Shown here: piece after piece, positions 1-9,933 of the stretch
How positions within the stretch are numbered: position 1 is the first letter of the stretch
How the letters are laid out: every line of letters begins with the position of its first letter
Source of the DNA: Pomphorhynchus laevis
Taxonomy: Eukaryota; Acanthocephala; Palaeacanthocephala; Echinorhynchida; Pomphorhynchidae
Assembly: GCA_012934845.2 (NCBI GenBank)
Contig: WNNJ02000462.1
Span: 1 to 64,000, forward strand
DNA: 64,000 nucleotides
Direction: 5' to 3'
Program-made: the position numbers and the translations under genes
Notes under the pieces: model-generated
The model's database searches: none
Seen by the model: only the letters and a program-made list of their open reading frames with translations
What the model was told of the DNA's origin: nothing

Positions 1-318
1 TATATATATATCAGAGTTTATATTTATAAAGTCTTTAAAACCATATATATCCAGCTTTGGCTTCTGGACCACCGTTTTTAAAGCGATTTTTTGCAATAAC
101 TATATTTCTAAATATATAGCAAAATAAAATAGCAAAATATTTTTTGTCTGTTTAATATTTAAAAATGTATACAACTCAAAGTTCTAGCACAAATGTGTAA
201 ATTCAGAGAATCTTTTATATGTTGAAATGTCGTTGTTGCCTTGCCGTTGTATTTTGCTATTAAGATAACATATCCAATGTAATAAATAGTATATGCTTCA
301 CAACTCTTAAAGTCTGGA

Positions 319-358
319 CCCTACTGATGAAGCTCAATAAGCAGAAACCGGTCTAGGG
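319..358 (+). ncRNA. Degenerate hammerhead-like motif
   Basis: Box CTGATGA is 324-330, with stem I CCCTA/TAGGG (319-323, 354-358). A stem II of GCT/AGC (332-334, 340-342) lies behind an A-A mismatch at 331/343. GAA is 344-346. ACC/GGT (347-352) has no loop, and C353 is at the cut site. With a loopless stem III it could work only as a dimer, a form known for some animal hammerheads. The A-A mismatch at the base of stem II suggests decay. Confidence 0.5.
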
Positions 359-1101
359 ATTTGATTGCTGATGGATTGTGATAGTTTCCAATACACAGTT
401 ATGTCCGCTTTCCCCGTCTAGAAATTAGTAACAGCTATAATGCCGTACGTTCTGCGATTCAAGGGCAGGCTTCAATAATAGAAGATAGATATATATATGT
501 AGTCAGATTCACGATCGCCCATAAAAGTGTGAATGCACCATTGTTTGGCAATTAGTATTTTGAGAGTTCATTGTCGTGGGTTTAAGTTCAACGAATTTAA
601 ATTGAGTTCAATGTTCAATTTCAAGGTGTAAATAAAAATTAATTGAAAATGCCATTCAATGAATTTAGTTTTAAAAACAACGCCATGTTTAAAAGTTGGA
701 ATTTATTAAAATAAAACACATAATTATTAGTTACTTTTAATTTTCAAAACATTATAATTATCAAAAATTAATTTGTTTGTTATTTTAGCTCCAGGTAAAT
801 CCGGAAGCTAGAAAATAAAATTCAATTTTGTCGCCTTGGTGGCCGGCTCATATGTTCGATGACAATAATAAGCCGAATTGCTAGTCGAATAAATGATTAT
901 GATCGATGGAAAAATAAGCTGAATAAATTCTATCATGAAAGTAACAAAAATTTAAATTGATATTTTTCGTGATTATAATACACCTTTCGAATAAACTACT
1001 TATTACATTGGATATATTATCCTCATGCAATTAGCAAATAGTGAATTCTTTCTGCTTTAATCTATATATAGAATGTTTTTCATGTGTAATCATTGTATGC
1101 G

Positions 1102-1150
1102 CTGCAACTGATGAGGCTTCTCACAGCCGAAACGGTATGCCGTCTTGCAG
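1102..1150 (+). ncRNA. Hammerhead ribozyme, copy A
   Basis: All core parts are in order. Stem I is CTGCAA (1102-1107) with TTGCAG (1145-1150). Box CTGATGA is 1108-1114. Stem II is GGC/GCC (1115-1117, 1126-1128) with an 8-nt loop. GAA is 1129-1131. Stem III is ACGG/CCGT (1132-1135, 1140-1143) with loop TATG. The cleavage-site C is 1144. The RNA is open at stem I (type I) with a short stem III, as in animal retrozyme and Penelope hammerheads. Every invariant position is present, so it should self-cleave. Confidence 0.92.
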
Positions 1151-1444
1151 TGATTAAGCATGATATTATCTATATATAGAAAGAGGCAGATAGGTGTAAT
1201 AGACAGTCCTGGTTGAATCACATCTCTAATTTATTGATCTTCTGAAATCCCAGGCGGCGGTACTTCCTTTCTTGTTTATTCTATTGATCAATTAATGATC
1301 CCGCTGATGTCTATTACATTGAAAAGAATTCACTGCATTGCATTGACTTCGAAAGCGCAAGCTACTTCATGCAATTAGCATATAGTGAATTCTCTCTGCT
1401 TTAATCTATATATAGTACGTTTTTCATGAGTATACATTGTATTG

Positions 1445-1493
1445 CTGCAACTGATGAGGCTTCTCAAAGCCGAAACGGTATGCCGTCTTGCAG
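1445..1493 (+). ncRNA. Hammerhead ribozyme, copy B
   Basis: The same fold as copy A, 343 nt downstream. Stem I pairs 1445-1450 with 1488-1493. Box CTGATGA is 1451-1457. Stem II pairs 1458-1460 with 1469-1471. GAA is 1472-1474. Stem III pairs 1475-1478 with 1483-1486. The cleavage-site C is 1487. The only difference from copy A inside the ribozyme is one base in the stem II loop, so core and helices are conserved. Confidence 0.92.
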
Positions 1494-1817
1494 TGATGAA
1501 GCATGAAATTCTCTATATATAGAGATAACCCTATATACCATTGGATATATTATCTTAATAGCAAAGTACAACGTCAAGGCAACAACGGCATTTCAACATA
1601 TAAAAGAAACTCTGAATTTACACTTTTGTGCTAGAACTTGAGTTGTATACATTTTCTAATACTAAACAGACAAAAAATATTTTGCTATTTTATCTTCAAT
1701 AATGCTCTTATGATGGGCATATAGATGATCGCATACAAATGATCAACAAAATGCGGTGCAAAAGGCGATACAAAATGCGGTTTAATTAATTAAATGATTA
1801 ATCCACAAAATGCTTAC

Positions 1818-1923
1818 CAATAGAAAAGAAAAAGAAAAACACACAATTGACGAATGTCCGGAAGGAAACGATATTCGAGCCTCCTTTATTTTCGCATGAT
1901 CACTTCCAAGGCATTTGTAATCA
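1818..1923 (-). CDS. PLPP exon 4 with PSGH catalytic motif
   Basis: A short exon between acceptor AG 1925-1924 and donor TTG|GTAAGC (GT at 1817-1816). It reads SDYKCLGSDHAKIKEAR, then ISFPSGHSSIVCF. The PSGH histidine belongs to the PAP2 active site. The phase fits exon 3. The next exon, expected to carry the SR-x5-H motif, was not found in 1-1815. Confidence 0.85.
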
Positions 1924-4009
1924 CTGATGAATCTAAACATATTTGTCCGATATTGTATTTTGTGCCTTAAATTTACCTTGGAATCAACATTGGTTTGTCA
2001 TCGCCAAGGATAACTCTGTCGAAACATCTGATATTTGACCAGTCTGGTTTACACACATCAAAGAAATGTGGGCGAAGACGTCCATAAGATCTTTTGCCAA
2101 CTTCTGTTAATAGAAAAGTGGTACCAATTCCCAACCCGAATAGGCAAATGGAATGAAAAATATCACGAAGACAATCAATACGACGTTGCTTGCATACTGA
2201 ATATGGAAACAAAGGAAAATATCTCCACACTTCAATAAACAAAATCTAAAAGGGAATTGAAACTATTCAATTTAAAATAATCAAGAATTAATTTTGATAA
2301 AATTATTTTTTTAATAATATTAAAATTTTAAAAATTTTCTTTCTATGCTGATTGTAGCTAAAAAACGGTATAGAACGATTATTGAAGCAATTCAAGATAT
2401 ATAAAGACATGCATTTTACTTTAGAAATCTTCATGCTAGCTAAAATTATATCCTCCAGAAAATTCACCGAGAAAGAATGTTTAAAATTAATTTCATTAAC
2501 ATACTATTATTTTATTCGTACTTAAAATTATAAATTTAAAATTAAAGAATAATTAAAATTAAAAAAAATAATTTTTTATTTAAAAATTAAAGTGTAATAT
2601 TAGAAAGCTAGTTTTATAGCTGACTTATTTTTAAGCTTTAATGAATATGAATTTGTTCATAAGTGCTTAAAAATAAAGAGGAGACAGCTGGTTTCTTTCC
2701 GTTACAAGGACCATGATATTGTTATATCATAGACAGTATAAATGTCATAATAACTTTTTTTTTAAAAATCAATAAGTAAAATTTCAAATATTATAATAAT
2801 ATTTAATATTATATATTAATATTGAATATTAATATTAATATTATTATAATATTATTTAATATTATAATATAATAGAGAAATATTACCAAAAGAATAAAAG
2901 TGTAATACTTTATTATCTAATATTACAAAACGGTGATATTTTCTATTGAACTGCAGATTACATGTCGTTTTATTAAGTAATCCCTTGTTTTACATAACAA
3001 AACATGTATTACTGAAAGATTCTAACCGCATATTCAGGTGCTTTCACAATTTCTTATAAATATAATTTATCATTTTAATAATTTAAATTAAATAATTAAA
3101 TAATTATTTAATTGAATTTAATAATTTTATAATTTATCTAATTTCCTTTTATAATTAGTAAATTGTTTATTGCTCAATACTCAATGTTCTCAAAACTAAT
3201 TTCAAAATAATATAATCATTTATCATATTCACATTTATCACTAATTAATAAGTGATTTTTCTTTGAATGTATTTTATTCACGAATTAATAAAATGCATTG
3301 TTAAAATTAATTAAATGCGTTTTTTAATTATAAAATACTTTGTAAAAATTAATAAATGTATTGATAAAACGGATTAAATCAAGGCAATTTTAGCGTTGAT
3401 TAAAATGCACCTATAAATCTTTTCTAATTCACTGGGTAATTTTTATCTTGATGTTTTAAATTAATGAGTTAATAAAATGAATTAATTGCTTGAGTGATAT
3501 GTAGTCTCTATTATTGCTTAAGTCTTTATAAAGTCTCTATTTTATTTACATTCTTTTAGTAGAATTTTGCCAAATAAAATTTACTTTGAGTTCCAAATCA
3601 TAATCTATGATCAGGGAAGTTCGCATTGCCATTAATTAATCACTACTTAACGTTTTGTTTGATAAACAAATGTAAATTATACGTACAATGAATACAGGGA
3701 GAATTCCAGCATATATTGCCACAGACCACATGGGTACGGTGTCATTCCGATATGGCTTAAGGATGGTTCTATCGTCGCAGTAGAATCCTTGATTATATGG
3801 TGGTATAAGCAAATACACCAATCCAAACAGAAACAAAACTAAACTTTATAATTATTATACGACATTTTTTATCAGCTTAAATTACTTAAACAGACTGCAA
3901 CTATATCAAGAAAGCCTTGTAGTGCCCTTTCTTGTCGTGTTCTGATGCTTTTCATTTCAGAATTCGGAAGAATCTGCAAAAGATCTAAGTCAGTATGCGT
4001 CAAACTCAT
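1818..4009 (-). CDS. Phospholipid phosphatase (PLPP/wunen, PAP2 family), exons 1-4, 3' part missing
   Basis: A multi-pass membrane lipid phosphatase that dephosphorylates phosphatidate, lysophosphatidate and related lipids. Four exons join in phase: 3886-4009, 3687-3838, 1977-2245 and 1818-1923. Introns are 47, 1441 and 53 nt, all GT-AG. Catalytic motif C1 (K-x6-RP, read as KRSYGRLRPHF) is in exon 3 and C2 (PSGHSS) in exon 4. The third motif (SR-x5-H) is not in the window and must lie in exon(s) left of base 1. Exon 2 carries the GFYCDD signature typical of PLPP1-3 and wunen. ATG at 4009 gives a 41-codon first exon ending in a membrane segment. Transposon insertions fill introns 2 and 4 but spare the exons and splice sites seen here, so the gene may be functional. 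Confidence 0.88.
1977..2245 (-). CDS. PLPP exon 3 with catalytic motif C1
   Basis: The acceptor AG is at 2247-2246 after a pyrimidine run. The exon encodes the rest of helix 2, helix 3 (HSICLFGLGIGTTFLLTEV), then the catalytic KRSYGRLRPHF and the luminal FDVCKPDWSNIRC, which closely follow PLPP1-3. The donor is AAG|GTAAAT at 1976, phase 2, with the split codon AG|T. Confidence 0.9.
2246..3686 (-). other. PLPP intron 2
   Basis: A 1.4-kb AT-rich intron with ATTAATATT-type repeats near 2795-2875. It contains one short relic of the Naiad-type RT, listed separately. No other coding or RNA feature is visible. Confidence 0.7.
2608..2685 (+). mobile_element. Old fragment of the Naiad-type RT in PLPP intron 2
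   Basis: About 75 bp resemble the segment encoding IIADLFLSFIEYEFVHNC of the other copies, including gaatatgaatttgttcata. It is diverged and has no coding value. It lies antisense to PLPP. Confidence 0.6.
3687..3838 (-). CDS. PLPP exon 2
   Basis: Encodes the rest of helix 1, the luminal segment IPPYNQGFYCDDRTI, KPYRNDTV, and the start of helix 2 (AGILPVFI). The donor GT is at 3686-3685 in phase 0, matching the phase-0 acceptor of exon 3. A second GT four bases downstream would break the frame. FYCDD plus a following K-P-Y is diagnostic of the PLPP family. Confidence 0.85.
3886..4009 (-). CDS. PLPP exon 1
   Basis: Begins at ATG 4009-4007 and encodes a short cytoplasmic tail with SIRTRQERALQGF, then the start of membrane helix 1 (LDIVAVCL). 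The donor GT is at 3885-3884. The split codon A|TT continues in exon 2 at 3838 after acceptor AG 3840-3839. The frame runs on into a stop if it is not spliced, which supports the intron. Confidence 0.8.
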
Positions 4010-4292
4010 AATAGATAACTTTTTAATTTTTCTTTAATCTAAGTCCGCCGATCATGCGATATCCTTTCAAACATTGATTGCATTGTGTATTCTAATCTAA
4101 AATATCGAAAATCATGACGATTCAAGTTTTATTTTAGTAAAAGCAATTTTTTATGTGACTTAGTCGCAGACTCAAAATGAATTAAAACCAAATTAAATCA
4201 GAAGTGGTAAATGTATATAGCAAATGTTGGATATGTTCAGCATTCACATTTACGATGTGGGCTATTCTCAATCATTTTAGGTTGCCTTACTG
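4010..4292. other. 5' flank of PLPP
   Basis: The region upstream of the PLPP start codon on the minus strand, and hence its likely promoter. I see no convincing TATA or initiator element and no gene. Confidence 0.4.
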
Positions 4293-4432
4293 AGCCTATC
4301 AATAGTTACCGGTTAGAAAAGTTAAAATATTCTTGAATTATAATTTACTGATTACAATTAATAGCCTATCAATAGTTACCGGTTAGAAAAGTTAAAATAT
4401 TCTTGAATTATAATTTACTGATTACAATTAAT
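4293..4432. repeat. Perfect 70-bp tandem duplication
   Basis: Bases 4293-4362 and 4363-4432 are identical over all 70 positions. The lack of any mismatch in this AT-rich, drifting background points to a very recent duplication or an assembly artefact. It lies about 290 bp upstream of the PLPP start codon. Confidence 0.95.
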
Positions 4433-4540
4433 AATTATTAAAAAAATTTATAAATTTTATTTTTTTAAGTTTAAAAAATAAGTTTAAATAATTTTTAAGT
4501 TTTAATAACTTCTTTGCGATAAGCAAATAATTGTTCACTC

Positions 4541-4870
4541 TACAAGGTTCAGTTTTAACAGAAATTCAATCAAATGTCGTGTACAAATCGGTTTACAAAC
4601 TCATATTGTCGAATATCAACGAATATTTATCGAATATTTAACGACATTATTCTCACAGGTATTGTTCCTATTTTTGATACAGCAGGACGCTACTAATCAG
4701 TCTGGGTTGGTCTCATCAGCTGCTGACCCAGACCTACATTTCACGTTTCGACCCTTATTATCTGCTTTCTCCGTTGACTGATGCTGATCGAATTTAAACT
4801 AATGACGTATGTATCGCAATTCAACGCTACTTACACTAGGCTGGCTGCTCCAGTGGTGTAGATATACATT
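4541..4870 (-). mobile_element. tRNA-derived SINE, copy 1
   Basis: Minus-strand copy of the SINE best seen at 6160-6430. The tRNA-like head (about 4770-4860) has decayed A and B boxes. The body carries the conserved GGGTCGAAACGTG and CTGATGAGACC modules (about 4700-4765). The tail (below about 4650) has diverged. Confidence 0.65.
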
Positions 4871-4989
4871 TCTGTATATTACTTTTGGTAAAGGATCGTA
4901 TTCTAACTATCTATTAGAAACCTACCCTATGTGTATGATCCTGCTAGCCGGATCAATGTTTTTCATGCTGTCACTTGCAATGAATGTTT

Positions 4990-5285
4990 TTTATTTAACT
5001 TGAATGCATCTGTGAGTTTAAATTCTTCTGGTTGTGGCACAATATTATCCTCACATGTATTGTTCCTATTCTTGACACAACATGACGCTACTAATCAGTC
5101 TGGGTTGGTCTAATCAGCTGCTGACCAAGACCTTCATCTCACGTTTCAACCCTTATTATCTGCTTACTCCATACACTGGTGTTGATCGTAATCAAACTCA
5201 GGACGTCTGTATGACACTTCCAACGTTACAACCACTAGCCTAGCTGCTCTAGTGGTGTAGATGTACATTTCTGTATAACCACCCT
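4990..5285 (-). mobile_element. tRNA-derived SINE, copy 2
   Basis: Full-length-looking minus-strand copy. The tRNA-like head lies at about 5180-5270, the body at about 5085-5170, and the tail (CACAACCAGAAGAATTTAAA on the minus strand) at about 5000-5050. Its CTGATGA box reads CTGATTA, so any function tied to that box is lost here. Confidence 0.7.
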
Positions 5286-5459
5286 TTTATTGAATACTAA
5301 CAAGTTTTTGATTTTGTATTTGAAAATGAAAAAAATAAAAATAAAAGTTGATGAACTACTGATATTAATTTTAATTTTACTTGATTGCATCTGTGATGTG
5401 AAATTCTTCTGATTACAATCAAAATTACTATCTTCTGATTACAATCAAAAGAATTTTAG

Positions 5460-5655
5460 CTTAAGGAGTAAGCAGATAATAAGGGTCGAAAGGTGAAATG
5501 TATGTCTGGGTCATCAGCTGATGAGACCGACCCAGACTGGTTAGTAGCGTCCTGCTGTATTAAGAATAAGAGCAATACCTGTTGGGATAATATCGTGCCA
5601 CAATCAGAAAAATTTCAGCTCACAGATGCATTCAAGTTAATTAGAGCAATTAGCA
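5460..5655 (+). mobile_element. tRNA-derived SINE, copy 3, 5'-truncated
   Basis: Starts in the body (about 5462) without the tRNA head and runs through GGGTCGAAAGGTG, CTGATGAGACC and the shared tail to about 5650. 5' truncation is expected of a reverse-transcribed element. A tail piece in the other orientation lies just upstream (about 5380-5420). Confidence 0.7.
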
Positions 5656-6159
5656 TTGAATAAGGTAAGCATATATTGAGTAAAGGTGCATTTAATGACT
5701 AGCATTTACTTAACGGGCAAATATCAAAAAAAATTGATTTTTTATTTCATTCCTTTTTGACTTTTGAAAATTTGATGCAATCCACATTTGAAAAATACAG
5801 AATTGAAATGAATTTATATTTTATATAAGTAACAGAATGATTAATTTTACTGTTCAATGATACGTTCGATGTGCTCTTAAATTGTTCAGGACGTTTAAAT
5901 GTCGAAAAGAATAGAAAAATAAAAAATTATTGTTTACAAATTTTCGATTATTGCAATAGTCCTTTAAATGCACGTTTCGGGTTCCTCAATCGAGTAACTT
6001 TGAGACTTTTATAGAATTATATATGCCATACGGAACGCAAAATGGCAGAAATTGTATTGATGTCATTTCTTATTACCACAATAAAAATTATGAAATTTTA
6101 TGTAAAAATTATATTATATTAATATAATATTTTTCTGATTGTGACACGATATTATGTGG

Positions 6160-6430
6160 CACGACATGATGCAGCCAGTCTAGTGGATGTAACTTTGAAT
6201 CGCGATACAGACGTCCTGAGTTCAAATCCGACCAGTATCAGTGTACGGAGAAAACAGATACTAAGGGTCGACACGTGAAATGTAGGTATGGTTAGCAGCT
6301 GATGAGACCGACCCAGACTAATTAGTAGCGTCCTGCTGTATCAAAAATAAGATCAATATTTGTGAGGATAATATTGTGCCACAACCAGAAGAATTTTAGC
6401 TCACAAATGCAATCAAATACAATTAAAAAC
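6160..6430 (+). mobile_element. tRNA-derived SINE, copy 4, reference copy
   Basis: Pol III promoter boxes are visible: an A box CAGTCTAGTGG at 6175-6185 and a B box GTTCAAATCC at 6220-6229, spaced as in a tRNA. The body follows (about 6240-6330) and then the tail with CACAACCAGAAGAATTTTAG. There is no coding capacity. The 3' tail resembles none of the LINE 3' ends here, so the partner enzyme is not identified by sequence. Confidence 0.8.
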
Positions 6431-6551
6431 ATTCTTTGCAAGTTGCAGCATGAATAACAGTGATCCGGTAGCCGATAACCTAAATTTTGGTTTTAGATCG
6501 TTCGAATACGATCCACTATCAAAAGTAATATGAATGTTTATCCACTCCGCT

Positions 6552-6590
6552 GAAATAGCTGGCCTAGTGGATGTTACGTTGGAAGCGCAA
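6552..6590 (+). mobile_element. SINE head fragment, copy 5
   Basis: Only the tRNA-like head start remains, with a perfect A-box match TGGCCTAGTGG at 6560-6570. The rest of the element is absent. Confidence 0.6.
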
Positions 6591-7716
6591 AATATTAAGC
6601 TGATTACAATTTATCTTTCATAAATAAATTTTTTCGTGAACAGCATGGACTAATGAAACTTTTCAGTAAACAACTTTTTACGGGTTATCAGATAGAATAA
6701 TAATTGACATTGCTTAGATATAGCTTTTTTAATTTTTATAGCTTCATGAAAGTGGAAAAAATTTCGTTTACAAGGAAGTGAAATCACTGTTTTAATTTAT
6801 TCGTTCCTCTAAATCTATAAGAAAGAAGAAAGAAATGGATATTTTAAAATAATTTATTCATTATAATCGCAAATATTCAATAATTGGTTGCTTAATACAT
6901 TGTATGTAGCAACTAGTAGCACGTACATATAAAAATGTTAATACTTTAATATAATCTTTATCACTTATTGTTTTCATAAAAACAATATTTTAGAAATATA
7001 TGAGATATTTAATAACTGTTGAAGTATTTAACAGATTTTTAATTCAAAAGCTGGTGTCAAAACTGTAAAGAAGTTCATTTACGTAAACTAAATATCTGAT
7101 GTAATAAAAGACGATTTAAAATGAATAGGATAGAGGTATAGTCAAACGGTGACCTAACAGAAAAGTTTTAAATATTATAAGTTTTATAATATTTTTTAAT
7201 AACATTAATTATTAAAATTATATATTGTATAATTAATTTACAACGATATTACAAAGATATTGGATACGAAAAAAATATTACATATCTTATGTTTTACGAT
7301 ATTACAATATTACACACAAATGTTTTCTCAAGTTATTAAACTAACAAGTTATTGTTCGTTGCTTAAAAAATTAAATTAGAATGATTTATACTTAAATTAA
7401 CTTTAATTAAATACTCTTTGTAGATTATTTTGTTTTCTACAATTTTATAAAAGTATAACAATATTTTGTAATTATATTACTTTGATATTATAAAATATTT
7501 AATATTATTTTTCATTCGTCATATTAATATTTTCAAAAAGTACTTTTTACGTACTTAGTAAATAAGTTCTTATTAAATAAGAACTTAAAGTTCTTATTTA
7601 ATTATAAATATTTAATTATAACGTATAAATTTTGGACATTCAAAATAATTTGCTAATATTTCAATACTATGGTATATTAAACAGATGACCTACTTTCCCC
7701 ACCAATTTATATTCTG
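6591..7716. other. AT-rich DNA without recognised genes
   Basis: Long A/T runs and short inverted repeats (for example around 7565-7610). I see no coding frame, RNA gene or element boundary. Confidence 0.5.
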
Positions 7717-7877
7717 ATTGAAGGAATCGGGAAGACTAAACATCATAAGCTGACTCTATGCTGTTTCGACTTTTGAGTCTCATCAGTAGATGATACTCAG
7801 TAGCTACTGATGAGACTCAAAAGTCGAAACAGCATAGAGTCAGTTTATGATGTTTAGTCTTCCCGATTCCTTCAATC
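7717..7877. repeat. Long hairpin, 73-bp arms, carrying hammerhead-like boxes
   Basis: Arms 7717-7789 and 7804-7877 are inverted copies with essentially one mismatch, around a 14-nt loop. The right arm on plus, and the left arm on minus, hold CTGATGA (7807-7813), stem II GAC/GTC (7814-7816, 7823-7825) and GAAAC (7826-7830). Stem III would be only two base pairs before GTC (7839-7841) and stem I is weak, so cleavage is doubtful. It looks like two Penelope-type end sequences joined head to head. Confidence 0.7.
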
Positions 7878-7879
7878 TG

Positions 7880-9929
7880 ACTATGGTATATATTTCTTAT
7901 ATTTATAATAGAAGAAATATTTATAATATAAATATTTATAAATAAATTTATTATATTTAAATAGCAGAAAATTGTTTTTACATTAAAAAGCAATTTTCGT
8001 TAGTTGAAAGATTAAGTAAATGTAAAAATGCCGAAACATTTTACCAGCAAACTTTTCACAATAATTTCACTGAATGGTTTTAGATCGTAAAAAATCTAGC
8101 ATTTGTTGCTTCGAGTATTAGAAGCTGATGTTCTCTGCAAAAAACAATAATTGTATTCTGATGAAACCATGTTGAACACCCATTTTTGAATTAGTTGTCT
8201 GTCTATGTAAATGTTTATCACGACAGCGAAGTTTAACATATGATGGTAAGCTGCACGTCGTTCTGTCAAGAACACGAATACAACTTATGCTTTAATCGAA
8301 AATGGAAGTCACAAATACACTTAGTTACTTTTAAATTGTTTGATTATAATTCGACTAATAATTAAAGCAAAATTAACAAGAATTATTTTCTGTGAAAATG
8401 TTTTATTTTTGATCACGACGTCCTCCGATAGCCGTGGATGCAATGCGATGCAGCCCCCACCAGACAGAATGCCAAGCGACTTATTATCATTCTGGTACAG
8501 TCCGCGTAGGATAGGGCTGTACCTACGTACTGTACCGCGTAGGATAATTAAAGCAAACTGGAAAAATAATACGGTGACAACGTTTTTATTTCTCTTTTAT
8601 AATCGAATTTCAATGAAGTTGCATTTGATACTGGATGAGAATGAACAACTTAATTGCACACAACTTAACATATTTCTTTTAAAATCGGATTTCAATGATA
8701 ACATCTTAAAGTTGCATTTGATACATGATCATAATGAACAACTTAATTGCACACAACTTAACACAATTTAACTTTTACAATTTAAATTACAAAAGTAATG
8801 AAATTTATTCACAAATCAATCTATATTTAAAAATTAAGACGATATCTAATGTTAATCTTAAATTTTTCTATTTATATTTCATTGTTCTATTCCAGTATTA
8901 CCCAACTTAACACATAATTAAAATTAACAATTACATCTTAATTTAATTTTACTTTACCCATTTTAAGCTTTCAATTGTAAAGTCAACTTTGTTGAGGAAA
9001 TGTTCAGTATGGAAAATTTATTTGAAAATGTAGAAGGCGATGATGATAAATATTTAATGAACATTATCACAAAATAACTCAGTAGTTCTTGAACAAATAT
9101 AAAAACATTTACAACCTTGTTGATAGGCAAAATTCATTGTTCAGCTAAAGAAACACTTTAACGCTTAAAGTAAGACAGCGTTTAAAATTTTTAACGTATT
9201 CGTGTTTCAAAACACACGTTCTTAGTCTTCATATGACGTTTTTAGCTACTTTGACTATTATTCATGTTTAGAAAATAGTTTCCTTAATGTGATGAACTTT
9301 GCTTATTTACAAAAATATGAAGCAATGAACTAACATATTAACAATATCTCTTCTTCTAGAGAGATTAAACACATTTACACAAATTATTTTTTAATTTTGG
9401 TGAAATTAACCGCAATCAGAACTAAGCAAAATTCATTGTATAATCATTTTTGAACGCTCTTATTTGCAATCTAAATATATGCTTTTTAAGTCTTTATATT
9501 TTTAGAAATACTAAAAATAGAACACAATTTATCCTATTTTTAATTTTACAAAAAATTATAGATAGTAAATATAAAAGAATAAAGATAATCAATTATAATT
9601 AATTATTTAAATTAATTATTATATATGATTGGTTTTAATAAAATTTAATGTTTGTTGAATTTAAAAGTAAATTTATGAATTTTTAATAGTTGATTTTTTA
9701 AACATATTTAAATAATATTTATCTTATTAATTAAGAAGTAATTCTTCAATTACTCACAAACTTATTTTTACATGAGTGTATAAACCGAAACAAAATAAAA
9801 TGCTAATTATCTTATTTTATTTTATCCTGCAAAATAAAATGCAAATTTAAGTAAGTTCTAATATAAGAACTTCCTTTTATCGTCATGACTTCTTTACTTG
9901 CGTTTAAGTGGATTATTATAATATAGTTG
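7880..9929. other. AT-rich DNA, no recognised gene
   Basis: Apart from the 92-bp duplication, the stretch holds a slightly GC-richer island (about 8415-8550) with a short internal repeat of the type ccgcgtaggat. No gene or RNA was recognised in it. Confidence 0.5.
8618..8765. repeat. Two direct repeats with 92-bp period
   Basis: A stretch of about 56 bp starting at gttgcatttgatac (8618) recurs at 8710 with few changes. The 143-codon open frame over 8340-8771 simply reads through this duplication and resembles no known protein. Confidence 0.75.
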
Positions 9930-9933
9930 TTTA

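Larger units (their letters stand above)
1022..1538 (+). mobile_element. Retrozyme-like element, about 1.5 units of a 344-nt repeat
   Basis: Two direct repeats of about 155 bp (about 1024-1178 and 1368-1522, offset 343-344) each carry a complete hammerhead ribozyme. They flank a unique middle of about 190 bp. The block is bounded by identical 16-mers, cattggatatattatc, at 1006-1021 and 1539-1554, which look like a target-site duplication. Known family: retrozymes are non-coding retroelements whose hammerheads cut tandem transcripts into unit-length RNAs that become circles. Here the predicted unit is 343 nt between cleavage sites. There is no open frame, so it would need enzymes in trans, plausibly from a Penelope-like element. 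Assignment is by structure only. Confidence 0.8.
123..1692. mobile_element. Non-autonomous element with ~160-bp terminal inverted repeats
   Basis: The stretch 123-288 reappears in reverse complement at 1555-1692 plus 995-1021, with only scattered mismatches. The right arm is split by the retrozyme-like insertion at 1022-1538. Without that insertion the element is about 1.05 kb. No coding frame of note lies inside, so it is non-autonomous (MITE or foldback type). It lies in the intron after PLPP exon 4. No target duplication at the outer ends is clear to me, so the class is not assigned. Confidence 0.75.

Noticed and set aside
6175-6260. A functional tRNA gene
   Set aside because: The boxes are there, but the cloverleaf arms do not pair and the same head recurs attached to a SINE body.
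8340-8771. 143-codon open frame as a gene
   Set aside because: It runs through a 92-bp duplication in AT-rich DNA, has no recognisable domain, and half of it is a repeat of the other half.
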